The position numbers were made by a program, and so were the translations under genes. Below, piece after piece: positions 9,268 to 16,651 of a DNA stretch of 49,057 bases; within the stretch, counting starts at the first letter, position 1, and each line of letters starts with the position of its first letter. Location of the stretch: positions 1 through 49,057 of the forward strand of contig JAAXCW010000012.1 in the NCBI GenBank assembly GCA_013036095.1, written 5' to 3'. The notes below the pieces were generated by a model. It had not been told where the DNA came from and did not search any database. It worked only from the letters and a program-made list of their open reading frames with translations. The stretch is from Vulcanimicrobiota bacterium. Lineage in GTDB: Bacteria; Vulcanimicrobiota; Vulcanimicrobiia; Vulcanimicrobiales; Vulcanimicrobiaceae.

Positions 9268-9510
9268 GTCAAACCCCGCTACGGCGCGGCAGAACGCTTC
9301 ACAAGTTGTCATCCTGAGCAGCAGCCTGCCCTGAGCTCGTCGAGTGTCGTGGCGACGGCCATCCAATGTGTCATGGTGAGCGCTCGGAAATGGTGTCATG
9401 GTGAGCGCTCGTAAATGGTGTCATGGTGAGCGGGCGCCGTAAGGCGCCCCCGTCGAACCACGCCCGAGCGAGCGCAGCGAGTCGAGGGCCGCTGAGAAGC
9501 GTCGAAGAAT
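9268..9510. repeat. Repeat-filled intergenic region (344 bp gap without a gene)
   Basis: The gap 9260-9603 holds no credible gene. It contains a C motif (CGGCGCGGCAGAACGCTTC, about 9283-9301), a degenerate type-A head (9307 on), then a 25-bp unit starting TGTCATGGTGAGCGCTCG in two tandem copies (9369-9393, 9394-9418) running into a third, full type-B element with hairpin GGGCGCCGTAAGGCGCCCC and GTCGAACCACG (9419-9490). Confidence 0.85.
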
Positions 9511-9603
9511 TGAAAATGAGTGCTTGTCGACGTTTGAGACACGCGAAGGAGCCGTTCACGGCGGAATCATGTACGCCATGACCAGATCTGATTATAACGG
9601 CCC

Positions 9604-9981
9604 CTAGAGCGTTGCAGCGAGCTCGCGCGCCTTCGCCTTGGCCATATCGCGAATCTCACGCACGCGATCTATCGATTCACCTTTGGGATCGGGCAAACCC
9701 CAATCCGCATCGATGCGCGGCACGCCTTGCACGTCGCATCCCATCGTGATGATGAGATCGGCGCGCTCTACCAGTTGCGGGTCGAGCAACTTTGGCCGCG
9801 CCGCCGAAATGTCGATCCCGTCCTCCGCCATCGCTCGCACGACGATCGGCTCCGGCATTTCCGCCGGAATAGTCCCAGCAGACGCCACCTCGACCGAATC
9901 GCCGGCGAACGCACGCAAATACGCCTCGGCCATCTGGCTCCTGCCCGTATTGTGCCTGCAAACAAAAAGCACCAACGGCAT
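9604..9981 (-). CDS. arsC: Arsenate reductase, low-molecular-weight phosphatase type
   Basis: Cytoplasmic arsenate reductase of the LMW protein tyrosine phosphatase fold, 125 residues. The P-loop C8-RHNTG-R14 is a CX5R motif in the sequence CRHNTGRSQMAEA typical of ArsC, and the general acid lies in LPDPKG (D98). C82 (ITMGCD) matches the second catalytic Cys of thioredoxin-linked ArsC, but no third Cys follows near residue 89 (the sequence runs VQGVPRI), so the disulfide relay may differ or use a low-molecular-weight thiol. ATG at 9981 overlaps the aquaporin stop (TAATG), so translation is coupled. It would supply arsenite to the upstream channel. Confidence 0.88.
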   Translation of the reverse strand: MPLVLFVCRHNTGRSQMAEAYLRAFAGDSVEVASAGTIPAEMPEPIVVRAMAEDGIDISAARPKLLDPQLVERADLIITMGCDVQGVPRIDADWGLPDPKGESIDRVREIRDMAKAKARELAATL

Positions 9982-10655
9982 TAGCGTAGCAGCCATTTAA
10001 AGAGCACCGTCGCCGCCAGCGCACCGAGCAACTCCATCGCGATGAAGCCGACAACGTCACTCGGCGCGATCCCCGCAAACGTGTCGGAAAGCGAGCGCGC
10101 AATCGTCACGGCAGGGTTGGCAAACGATGTCGAGGCCGTAAACCAGTACGCGCCCATGATATACGCCGCAACGGCATACGGAATCGCTTCTTTGCGCGAA
10201 CGCACGCAACCCCAAATGACCGCCAGCAAGCCAAACGTCGCGACGAACTCACTGAGCAACACCGGAAAACCATGCCGCGCATGGTGCGACGCGAAAAACA
10301 ACGGCTTGGCGAACATCGCATTCGCAAGCCCTACGCCAACGAGGGCCCCGACGAGCTGCCCGACAATATACGCCGGCACTTCCCGCCATGCAAACTCGCC
10401 ACGAAACGCAACCGCCAGCGTGACCGCCGGATTAAAATGCGCGCCTGAAATTCCCTGAAACGTCAGGATAATCGCCGCCAGCACGCCACCGGTCGCAAGC
10501 GTATTCGCGAGCAAAGCGATCGCAACGTTTCCGCCCGACAGCCGCTCCGCCATAATTCCGGAGCCGACGACCGCCGCTAAGAGCAACGCGGTGCCGATCG
10601 CCTCGGCTACCGCGCGCTTCGCCAGTGTTACTCGCAGCAGCAGCAACAGCAGCAA
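9981..10655 (-). CDS. aqpS: AqpS-type aquaglyceroporin of an arsenic operon
   Basis: Six-helix MIP-family channel with both canonical NPA boxes (GAHFNPAVT and TSFANPAVT). Placed between arsR and arsC with no ArsB or Acr3 pump in sight, it matches the arsR-aqpS-arsC plan known from Sinorhizobium meliloti, where arsenite made by ArsC leaves through the channel. The start is problematic: the conserved part begins VTLAKRAVAEAIG, there is no ATG or GTG upstream in frame, and the only conventional codons are TTGs at 10688, 10676, 10655 and 10646 within or before a run of Leu codons. Those Leu codons are the shifted reading of a poly-Cys mini-ORF (10628-10669). The start at 10655 is provisional. Confidence 0.85.
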   Translation of the reverse strand: MLLLLLLRVTLAKRAVAEAIGTALLLAAVVGSGIMAERLSGGNVAIALLANTLATGGVLAAIILTFQGISGAHFNPAVTLAVAFRGEFAWREVPAYIVGQLVGALVGVGLANAMFAKPLFFASHHARHGFPVLLSEFVATFGLLAVIWGCVRSRKEAIPYAVAAYIMGAYWFTASTSFANPAVTIARSLSDTFAGIAPSDVVGFIAMELLGALAATVLFKWLLR

Positions 10656-10669
10656 TCGCAGTCGTTCAT
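10628..10669 (-). CDS. 13-residue poly-cysteine mini-ORF between arsR and aqpS
   Basis: Reads MNDCDCCCCCCCE and stop: eight Cys in thirteen residues. The ATG overlaps the arsR stop (ATGA) and has an excellent ribosome site, AGGGGAGGG, seven bases upstream, better than any other site in this operon. The TAA lies just before the conserved start of the aquaporin. Two roles are plausible: a translated leader whose Cys codons (or thiol/arsenite state) govern translation of aqpS, as poly-Cys leaders do in actinobacterial sulfur genes, or a tiny thiol-rich As(III)-binding peptide. Expression is unproven; the strand, start and Cys count are read directly. Confidence 0.5.
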   Translation of the reverse strand: MNDCDCCCCCCCE

Positions 10670-10998
10670 GCGGCAACCCTCCCCTCAAAAAGAACTCGCA
10701 GCGATTGCTGCAAGCGTCGTTTGGCGTCGGGTGCCAAACGGTAATAGACCCACGTCCCGCGCCGTTCGCTCGTCACAAGTCCGCTTTCACGCAAAATGCG
10801 CAGATGGTGCGATACCGTCGGCTGGTTGAGCGGCAAGCAATCCGTAAAGTCGCAGACGCAAATCTCACCCCCGGTTTGCGCTAACGACGCCACTATAGTC
10901 AGCCGATGTTCATCCGCCAGCGCTTGAAATAACGCCGCGTCGTCGCTGTAGTCGGCTCGGATGACGCGCCCGGGCGGGCAGCATCGCTGTATCGACAT
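10666..10998 (-). CDS. arsR: ArsR/SmtB-family arsenite-responsive repressor
   Basis: A 110-residue winged-helix repressor of the ArsR/SmtB family. The helix-turn-helix reads LNQPTVSHHLRILRESGLV and the wing TSERRGTWVYY. The metalloid site in helix 3 is the C47-V-C49-D box (ICVCDFTDC, with C54 close by), equivalent to ELCVCDL of classical ArsR; an extra Cys pair C6-C7 is at the N-terminus. The ATG at 10998 begins six bases after a strong -10 box, so the mRNA is probably leaderless. It is first in the arsR-miniORF-aqpS-arsC operon. Confidence 0.93.
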   Translation of the reverse strand: MSIQRCCPPGRVIRADYSDDAALFQALADEHRLTIVASLAQTGGEICVCDFTDCLPLNQPTVSHHLRILRESGLVTSERRGTWVYYRLAPDAKRRLQQSLRVLFEGRVAA

Positions 10999-11033
10999 AT
11001 ATCGATATTAAGCCAGCCATCGACCTCTGTCAA
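10990..11033 (-). promoter_or_regulatory. Leaderless ars promoter with overlapping ArsR operator
   Basis: On the minus strand: TTGACA (11028-11033), 17 bp, TAATAT (11005-11010), six bases, then the arsR ATG. The palindromic TATCGACATATATCGATA (10990-11007) spans the -10 box and start codon and resembles SmtB/ArsR-family sites. The promoter is read directly; the operator is inferred. Confidence 0.75.
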
Positions 11034-11041
11034 TGCCTTCA

Positions 11042-11190
11042 GCCGAACGGATCATCCGTTTGGCGCCCGCACCGACGTCAAGCCGCGCTACTGCGCGGCA
11101 GAACGCTTCACACGTTGTCATGGTGCACTACTAATGTCATCCTGAGCAGCGTTCGCCCTTGGAGAACGCGTCGTCGAAGGACGACGCCGC
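11042..11190. repeat. Hairpin, C motif and type-A repeat upstream of ars operon
   Basis: A short inverted repeat GCCGAACGGAT-C-ATCCGTTTGGC (11043-11065), then a C motif (GCGCGGCAGAACGCTTCAC, 11094-11112), a clipped type-B head, and a type-A element (11134-11187) whose inner hairpin GCGTTCGCC/GGAGAACGC has one mismatch. No gene fits in 10999-11201. Confidence 0.8.
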
Positions 11191-11201
11191 ACGTCCTCAC
11201 C

Positions 11202-13958
11202 CTACCGAAGCGGTGCGATCACCTCGGTGCTGCGCGACCCGTCCGTTACAATGACTTTGACGAAGCGCGGCCTAAGGTGCGAGTGACGCCGCAGAATGAA
11301 CGTTGCCGAACTCTCCGGCCGCTCGAACGAAAACTCGTCGAACACTTTGCGGTCATGCGATAGAAACACCGAGTACAAAAGCTCGCGTCCGGCCTCGCCG
11401 CTCCCACGCCAAGCAACGCTAACCCTCCGCCCCGCAAACGTTGCATGCGTGATGGTTACCGCCGGCGCACTCTTGCTCATGCTCATCGAATCTAGCAGCT
11501 CACCTTTGGGCCCGCGCAGGTCGATGCGTGTAATCGACGGATCGTACTTCAGCCGGTACTGGACCGAAATAATATTGCGATTGAAATTGTTTTCGTCCAC
11601 CCATTGCGGGCTGAACTTGCCGCGCTCGATTACGCCCCCCGCGCCGTATGCCGTCACCGAATAGGCGCCGTCTTTAACGGTTTGAGAAAGCGTCGCGTGC
11701 GTAACGTACGCCGGCCGAAGTTTTCCGACGACGCCGCCATGCACCGGCTGCGCCAAATAAAAGCGCAGCAGCAACACTTGCGGATCGACGTCGCCACGAA
11801 GCGCCGTGATCAGGTTGTCGTACGTGCACTGCGATACCCATGCTTCGTCGCCGGCGCCCTGCATCAGATCGAACGGATACCCGTAACGCTGCTCGGGAGT
11901 AATGGGGTTACTGAGTTTCATGGTCTGCAACCCGAATGCAATCGGGTTGAATTTATTGTGGTAGTCCTTGTCACACTGCGCGGTCATTTGCGTCGAGCTC
12001 CACAAAAACTGCGGCATCGTATGCGCCAGTTCGTGGCCGGCCGTCGTCCAAGGTTCCGTCCACTTGACCGCGACAAGTTTCGTGCTCATTGTATATCCAA
12101 GCGCTCCGGGCCCCACCAGCTTATCGAAGTCGCTGCTAACCAAGAGTGCAACGGTCCGGCTCGCCCCGTCTAGTACAGTGGTCGTAGCAAAACGGTCGTC
12201 CACGCCCGCTTGGACATTCTGGTGGTAGCGCTCGCGAATCGTGACGTCGAACGAGATTGCGTCGTCCCATTTTGAATCGAAGGCTTTTCCGCTGAGATCG
12301 AGCGGTTCCGCCACTATCGGCATGGGCAAGCCGTGCGGTCGCAGCGGGTAAACGTCGGGAATATGTTCGAAGAGCTCGGTCTTCAGCCGTTTGCCCTCGC
12401 TCACCAGACCGTCCTGCCGCTCTTGCGTTAGCGCGTCGCTCTTGGAATGCGATAAGAGCAGCGGCAGCAATCGCACGAGCGGGCCATTCGTCACCTCCGT
12501 GTAACCGTTTAGCCACATCTTCATACCGAGCGGATTATTTCTCGCATCGACAAGCTCGGCGTCGATAGCATAGTGATTCGCACCCGACGTGAAGACGAAC
12601 GGCGTCTCCGGCACGCCGTTAAATGCCTGCACGCTGGCTTGCCACGGCGTGTACTTCGCCTCCGCATGACCCTTGAAGAAAATGTATCCGGCGATCGGAC
12701 TCGTGTAAATAATGCGCGGTCCTTGACCGGCTTCGTGCAGGGTAAACCGGATCTTCACCGCCTCGTATTCCGAACAATTGGTCTCGCCCTTCATCTCGAT
12801 GACGTTTCGGCTGCCGACGTTCACAAGATTCCCGTCTTTGTAATATTGTTGCACGCCTATCAGCGCCGACGGCCGATTTTTAATCATGGAGAGTTGTCCG
12901 AAATAGCTAATTGTGTTGCCGTCTTCGCGCACCAAGTGTTCCGGCTTCTGCGTAAAGATGGGATCATCTTGAAACGGGCCTTGCACGGCCTCAAACCAAC
13001 CGTCGGTCAAGCGGATCGTACACGGAATGAGCGGCGTCGGCGCGACTGTATTCTGGGGCGGAGTTTCATAGGTTACCGGTATCCCGTAATCGTGAAAGCG
13101 ATATTTTAGATCGAGTCCGACGTTCAACTTCCATTTCAAGTTGACTTGCCCCGGTTGATTCGCTTTTACCGACGTCGTCGCTTGGCCCGGGGGCGTAACC
13201 GGCACCTCGATCTCATCCTTGTTATTTGCCAGCACAGCGCCGCCCGTGACGTCGAAGAGCACGCTCGCGCGATCGCCATTCAGCCCATCGACGTACAAGG
13301 TAACGGTGCGGGGAACCCGGTAATCGCTTGGGCCCGTAACCGAAAGCGACGTCTTCACGATGTCGGCTTGCACTTCCACTGCGTGCCCGTTGGATGAAAT
13401 ACCGATGCCGTGCCGCCCCAGCGTGATCGATTCGTGCAATAGAGCGACGACGCTGCGGTCCGACCCCGCTAAGAGTTGAATCGGGCCGTCATCGAGCAGC
13501 ACGCTGCCTTTTAGCGGATCGAAATGCTCGACTTGCAGCAGCGCGGGCTGATGGATATCATAGGCCGTCTGCGCCGCGACAATTGCAAGAGCTCCGGACA
13601 CCGCGCGACGCGGCGTTAAGCCGCCGGCGATAACTTTGCGGTTCGCAGAAATAACGCAGTGCCGCGACACACCCGCAACGCTAAAATCAACGCCAAGCGC
13701 AGCGGCCGGCGCCCGCAAGACGAAGCGGCCCGACGAATCGGCCGAAACGCTACTGCGCTCTTCGCGATTGTTCGTTTCATGAAAGTCGATGCTAACCGAC
13801 CCGTTCGGACCGGTCGTGCCGACCAGTGTCGAGTTCGGACTCGCGATCGTAGGGGCATAAAGTGTCGCAGAGGTTTGGGCCGGCACTGGAAGCGCGGGCA
13901 TGAACCCGGGCAGCGCCAACAGCAAGAGCAGGGCAAGACTGACGAACGCCCGCCGCAT
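11202..13958 (-). CDS. Large secreted putative metalloprotease, family not recognised
   Basis: A 918-residue exported protein with a Sec signal peptide (about 1-27, ending LPVPAQ). The first 300 residues look like repeated beta-sandwich (Ig-like) modules. A zinc-protease motif H642-E-L-A-H646-T follows, in a context TTAGHELAHTMPQF, with a further conserved-looking stretch GAGDEAWVSQC that might give the third ligand. The C-terminal part again looks like beta-sandwich. No family was recognised. A gluzincin- or metzincin-like secreted peptidase is the best guess from the motif alone. It stands alone between repeat clusters; 30 bp separate it from the sigma-factor partner gene on its 5' side. 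Confidence 0.7.
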   Translation of the reverse strand: MRRAFVSLALLLLLALPGFMPALPVPAQTSATLYAPTIASPNSTLVGTTGPNGSVSIDFHETNNREERSSVSADSSGRFVLRAPAAALGVDFSVAGVSRHCVISANRKVIAGGLTPRRAVSGALAIVAAQTAYDIHQPALLQVEHFDPLKGSVLLDDGPIQLLAGSDRSVVALLHESITLGRHGIGISSNGHAVEVQADIVKTSLSVTGPSDYRVPRTVTLYVDGLNGDRASVLFDVTGGAVLANNKDEIEVPVTPPGQATTSVKANQPGQVNLKWKLNVGLDLKYRFHDYGIPVTYETPPQNTVAPTPLIPCTIRLTDGWFEAVQGPFQDDPIFTQKPEHLVREDGNTISYFGQLSMIKNRPSALIGVQQYYKDGNLVNVGSRNVIEMKGETNCSEYEAVKIRFTLHEAGQGPRIIYTSPIAGYIFFKGHAEAKYTPWQASVQAFNGVPETPFVFTSGANHYAIDAELVDARNNPLGMKMWLNGYTEVTNGPLVRLLPLLLSHSKSDALTQERQDGLVSEGKRLKTELFEHIPDVYPLRPHGLPMPIVAEPLDLSGKAFDSKWDDAISFDVTIRERYHQNVQAGVDDRFATTTVLDGASRTVALLVSSDFDKLVGPGALGYTMSTKLVAVKWTEPWTTAGHELAHTMPQFLWSSTQMTAQCDKDYHNKFNPIAFGLQTMKLSNPITPEQRYGYPFDLMQGAGDEAWVSQCTYDNLITALRGDVDPQVLLLRFYLAQPVHGGVVGKLRPAYVTHATLSQTVKDGAYSVTAYGAGGVIERGKFSPQWVDENNFNRNIISVQYRLKYDPSITRIDLRGPKGELLDSMSMSKSAPAVTITHATFAGRRVSVAWRGSGEAGRELLYSVFLSHDRKVFDEFSFERPESSATFILRRHSHLRPRFVKVIVTDGSRSTEVIAPLR

Positions 13959-13988
13959 ACCTGGGCCTTCGCCGCAGGTCCCCGGGTG

Positions 13989-15167
13989 TCATGGCGAGCG
14001 TCGTAGCGTCACGGGAAGTTGGCATTTAGCGGCGGTCGAAACACTGACGGTGTAAGGCTCGGTCGCTCCCTGCCCCGGTACACGCGGCAATGCCCAAACC
14101 AAATCGCAAGTCGCATCTCGTGCGTACACCAAAAAATCGTAGTGGTCCGCCTTAAGTGGTTTCACTCGAAGTGCATTTGCAATCGCCAGAATATTGTGCG
14201 CCGCAATAGATTCGTGGGTCATGAGCTTCGGCATCGGCGCCCCGAACGGCCGGTAGCGGCCGCCCGCAGCCCGAAATCTCATTGCATAGTTCGCACCGGG
14301 TCGGAACCAGACATCCACATAACTGCCGCTAAGCGATTGCGTCGCGTTTTCATGCAAGATGCGAACGAATGAAGGCACCATCGTTCCATCGATGAGATAA
14401 CCATATATCCCAGGTCGGCGGAATCGTTCGGCCCTCTCCATGGTAGTGGGCACGCCCACCGGAACAATTTCGCCGGTCATCGAGATTGCGGACGCCAGCG
14501 CTTCTTGAGGGGATGTTGTCGCCATCGACTTCCTAACGCGCGCTAGTTCGCGGCTACTTAGCGTTCCGTACACCACGACGGTTTCGTTGCCTGTAAGCCA
14601 GCGTTGCGACTTCGCGGCTCGCCGCGTTCTGACCGCGACAGCGGGTGCAACTCCGCGCACAAACGTAGGCGGCGTTAGGTCGACGGACAGGGCTCGATCG
14701 CCCAGCAGGAACATCGCAAAGCCAACACGTTTGCCCGAGATCGGATAGGAATAATTAAGCATCAGAGCGCCGCGGTTTGCGCCACTGAGAACGAAAACCA
14801 GATGAAGCCGGGTGCCCTGGGGCAGACCGGTCGGCAACGCGACACGAAACGGCGAAGCCGCTATCGTCTCGCGCAGAGTTTTTGCTGTGACGCGGAACGA
14901 TCCAGTCATGTGGTCTGCGGAAATGTACATGTTTCCGGCACCGGTTGAGGGAAACCAGATATGCAGATCGCGCAGAATCTTACTTCCAAATGCGATACCC
15001 ACGCCAAGCGTCGCAAGCATAACGATCGCGGCAGATGCCGCGGTCACGCGGCGACCCCACGGAACACACGGCTGCTCGCCCGCAGATCGTATGGCCTCAA
15101 GCGGAACAGGCGGGACTGTGATGGTTCCCTTGTATGCCTTGCATGCGCCGGCGAAATCAGATTGCAT
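13989..15167 (-). CDS. Membrane-anchored sigma-factor partner with DUF4367-like domain
   Basis: A 392-residue protein with about 45 cytoplasmic residues, one transmembrane helix (AASAAIVMLATLGVGIAFG, about 44-62) and a large external part. The ATG at 15167 overlaps the ECF sigma gene, with GGAGG nine bases upstream, so the two are coupled; an anti-sigma or sensor role is inferred. The external region contains ...SPFRVALPTGLPQGTRL..., matched by KFPFVEPQGLPSGYRL in the partner protein at 35721, a pattern resembling DUF4367. The last residues (TLRRSP and stop) are read from a type-B repeat head, so the C-terminus has been captured by the element. Confidence 0.65.
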   Translation of the reverse strand: MQSDFAGACKAYKGTITVPPVPLEAIRSAGEQPCVPWGRRVTAASAAIVMLATLGVGIAFGSKILRDLHIWFPSTGAGNMYISADHMTGSFRVTAKTLRETIAASPFRVALPTGLPQGTRLHLVFVLSGANRGALMLNYSYPISGKRVGFAMFLLGDRALSVDLTPPTFVRGVAPAVAVRTRRAAKSQRWLTGNETVVVYGTLSSRELARVRKSMATTSPQEALASAISMTGEIVPVGVPTTMERAERFRRPGIYGYLIDGTMVPSFVRILHENATQSLSGSYVDVWFRPGANYAMRFRAAGGRYRPFGAPMPKLMTHESIAAHNILAIANALRVKPLKADHYDFLVYARDATCDLVWALPRVPGQGATEPYTVSVSTAAKCQLPVTLRRSP

Positions 15168-15711
15168 AATCGGAAACCTCCGCGTTATCAAAAGTGCATG
15201 CCTCACCGTAACTTGCAAGAATGTGCCGTAACTTACGACGGGCCATCATGAGTCTAAAGCGCACCGTGCCGTCTGGAACGCCCAAGACGGCGGCGATCTC
15301 CCGGCTTGCCAGGTCCTCGAAATAATACAGCACCGTCACCTCGCGCAAGGCCGGCGACAATAAAGCCAGTGCTCGCTGTATATCCAGATCCATAACGGGC
15401 GGTTCGAAACCGGCCGCTGCCTCAACAATCACCGCGGGACGCGCTCGTCGGCGTCGCCCGCGAGACGCCTCACGCACTACGATCCGGTAAAGCCACGCGT
15501 TGAAGGAGGATGGCTCACGGAGCGAAGTGATTCCGCGATAGAGTGCGATGCACGCTTCCTGAGCTGCATCCTCCGCGAGCGCAGCCTCCCCGAGCACGCA
15601 AAACGCAACCCGGTAACATCCCGGCCACACGGCTCTAACAAGAGCCTCGATTGCGCCATGGCCGCCACGCTGCGCAGCACCAATCAGCTCAGGCGAGGCA
15701 AAAGCCGGCAT
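15157..15711 (-). CDS. ECF-subfamily RNA polymerase sigma factor (sigma-70 family)
   Basis: A 184-residue extracytoplasmic-function sigma factor. Region 2 is seen as AEDAAQEACIALYRGITSLREPSSFNAWLYRIVVREASR (binding core enzyme and the -10 element) and region 4 as ALREVTVLYYFEDLASREIAAVLGVPDGTVRFRLMMARRKL (binding -35), joined by a Pro/Ala-rich linker. ATG at 15711 has GAGAGG just upstream. The downstream overlapping membrane protein is its probable regulator. A second, similar pair lies at 35231-36428. The targets cannot be told from sequence. Confidence 0.92.
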   Translation of the reverse strand: MPAFASPELIGAAQRGGHGAIEALVRAVWPGCYRVAFCVLGEAALAEDAAQEACIALYRGITSLREPSSFNAWLYRIVVREASRGRRRRARPAVIVEAAAGFEPPVMDLDIQRALALLSPALREVTVLYYFEDLASREIAAVLGVPDGTVRFRLMMARRKLRHILASYGEACTFDNAEVSDYAI

Positions 15712-15780
15712 TCATACCTCTCCCGTCACGCATACACTACGATAGAGGCGCCGGCGCCGCCCGAATGTTAGCTGGGCTGC

Positions 15781-15813
15781 AAAAAGAAAAACGCCCCTCC
15801 GGAGAGAGGCGTT
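15781..15813 (-). terminator. Rho-independent terminator after the Asn/Gly-rich protein gene
   Basis: On the minus strand a 10-bp stem with one G-T pair (AACGCCTCTC / GAGGGGCGTT) closes a TCCG tetraloop (15790-15813) and is followed by TTTCTTTTT (15781-15789). It lies just past the stop at 15836. Confidence 0.85.
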
Positions 15814-15835
15814 TGGCTTTGCTTACGCGATGTCC

Positions 15836-16501
15836 CTATTGCAGAGACGTCGCATAAAAGATTCCGTTTTGATAGTAACCGTATGCAGTGACGTAGCGTC
15901 CGACCACAATTCGACCGGTCTGCTGATTGTTCAACGCCGGCTGATCGTTGATCGTGACGATGTTGCCGAACCCGGCCATCAGCGTGACCTGATTGCCGTT
16001 CACTGAAGTGATCGTTCCGCGGAGCACGGAGTTGCCTTGCTGTCCGCCGCCGCCGTTCGGATAGCAATTGTACTGGCCGTTCTGCTGTCCATACTGGCCG
16101 TTGTACTGGCCGTTTGTGCAGTTGCCGTTCCCGTTGTTTCCGCAGTAGTGCGGATTGTTGGGATTCTGCCAGCCGCGGTGCTTGCCGCGATTGCCGTTGC
16201 CTTGGTTGTTCTGACCCTCGCCGTTGTTATTGTCGTCGCCATCGCCGTTATTACGACGCTGGCCGTTTTGCTGCCAGTTGCCATTGTTGCATTGGCCGTT
16301 CTGCCAGTTACCGTTATTGTTGCGGTTGCCGCGTTGGCCGCGACCGCTGCCGCGCTCGTTCTCATCGGCCGAAGCGACCGACGCCGTCGCAGCCAAGAGC
16401 CCGCTGTTATTGCCCGGGTGTTGCGCCTGTGTGAGGGCAATTCCGGACGCCGCACTGATTCCAAATAATGTTGCAAGAACTGCAACGTGTAAATTCTTCA
16501 T
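15836..16501 (-). CDS. Exported Asn/Gly/Gln-rich protein with DUF5666-like C-terminal domain
   Basis: A 221-residue secreted protein. Signal peptide about 1-25 (TLFGISAASGIALTQA). Residues about 48-155 are extreme low complexity: Asn, Gly and Gln with scattered Arg and Trp, repeated NGQ/NGNWQ units and four Cys. The C-terminal 65 residues form a small beta domain, LRGTITSVNGNQVTL... ending YGYYQNGIFYATSL, like DUF5666/OB-type modules. A strong GGAGGAG ribosome site precedes the ATG, and a good terminator follows, so it should be well expressed. A cell-surface or matrix role is possible but not shown. Confidence 0.75.
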   Translation of the reverse strand: MKNLHVAVLATLFGISAASGIALTQAQHPGNNSGLLAATASVASADENERGSGRGQRGNRNNNGNWQNGQCNNGNWQQNGQRRNNGDGDDNNNGEGQNNQGNGNRGKHRGWQNPNNPHYCGNNGNGNCTNGQYNGQYGQQNGQYNCYPNGGGGQQGNSVLRGTITSVNGNQVTLMAGFGNIVTINDQPALNNQQTGRIVVGRYVTAYGYYQNGIFYATSLQ

Positions 16502-16587
16502 GGGGCGCTCCTCCTAACACCGAAACGAACGGAGCGCAGCAATAGTTCTGAGAGGCTACTGTGTCCGCGTCTGCTATTGTTAAGCCA

Positions 16588-16637
16588 TTGTCATCCTGAG
16601 TAGCGCGCTATGGGCGCGCGTCGTCGAAGGACGACAA
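16588..16637. repeat. Complete type-A palindromic repeat
   Basis: The cleanest copy. Outer arms TTGTCATCCT and AGGACGACAA pair with one mismatch; inside them GCGCGCTATGGGCGCGCG forms a second hairpin. It lies between two minus-strand genes. Confidence 0.92.
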
Positions 16638-16651
16638 TGCAAGCGACCGCC

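Noticed and set aside
9371..9559. Small ORF in the repeat region 9260-9603
   Set aside because: Its sequence is just the repeat read in an open frame, with no ribosome site and no recognisable protein.
11043..11065. Rho-independent terminator
   Set aside because: A good hairpin, but no run of T follows on either strand.
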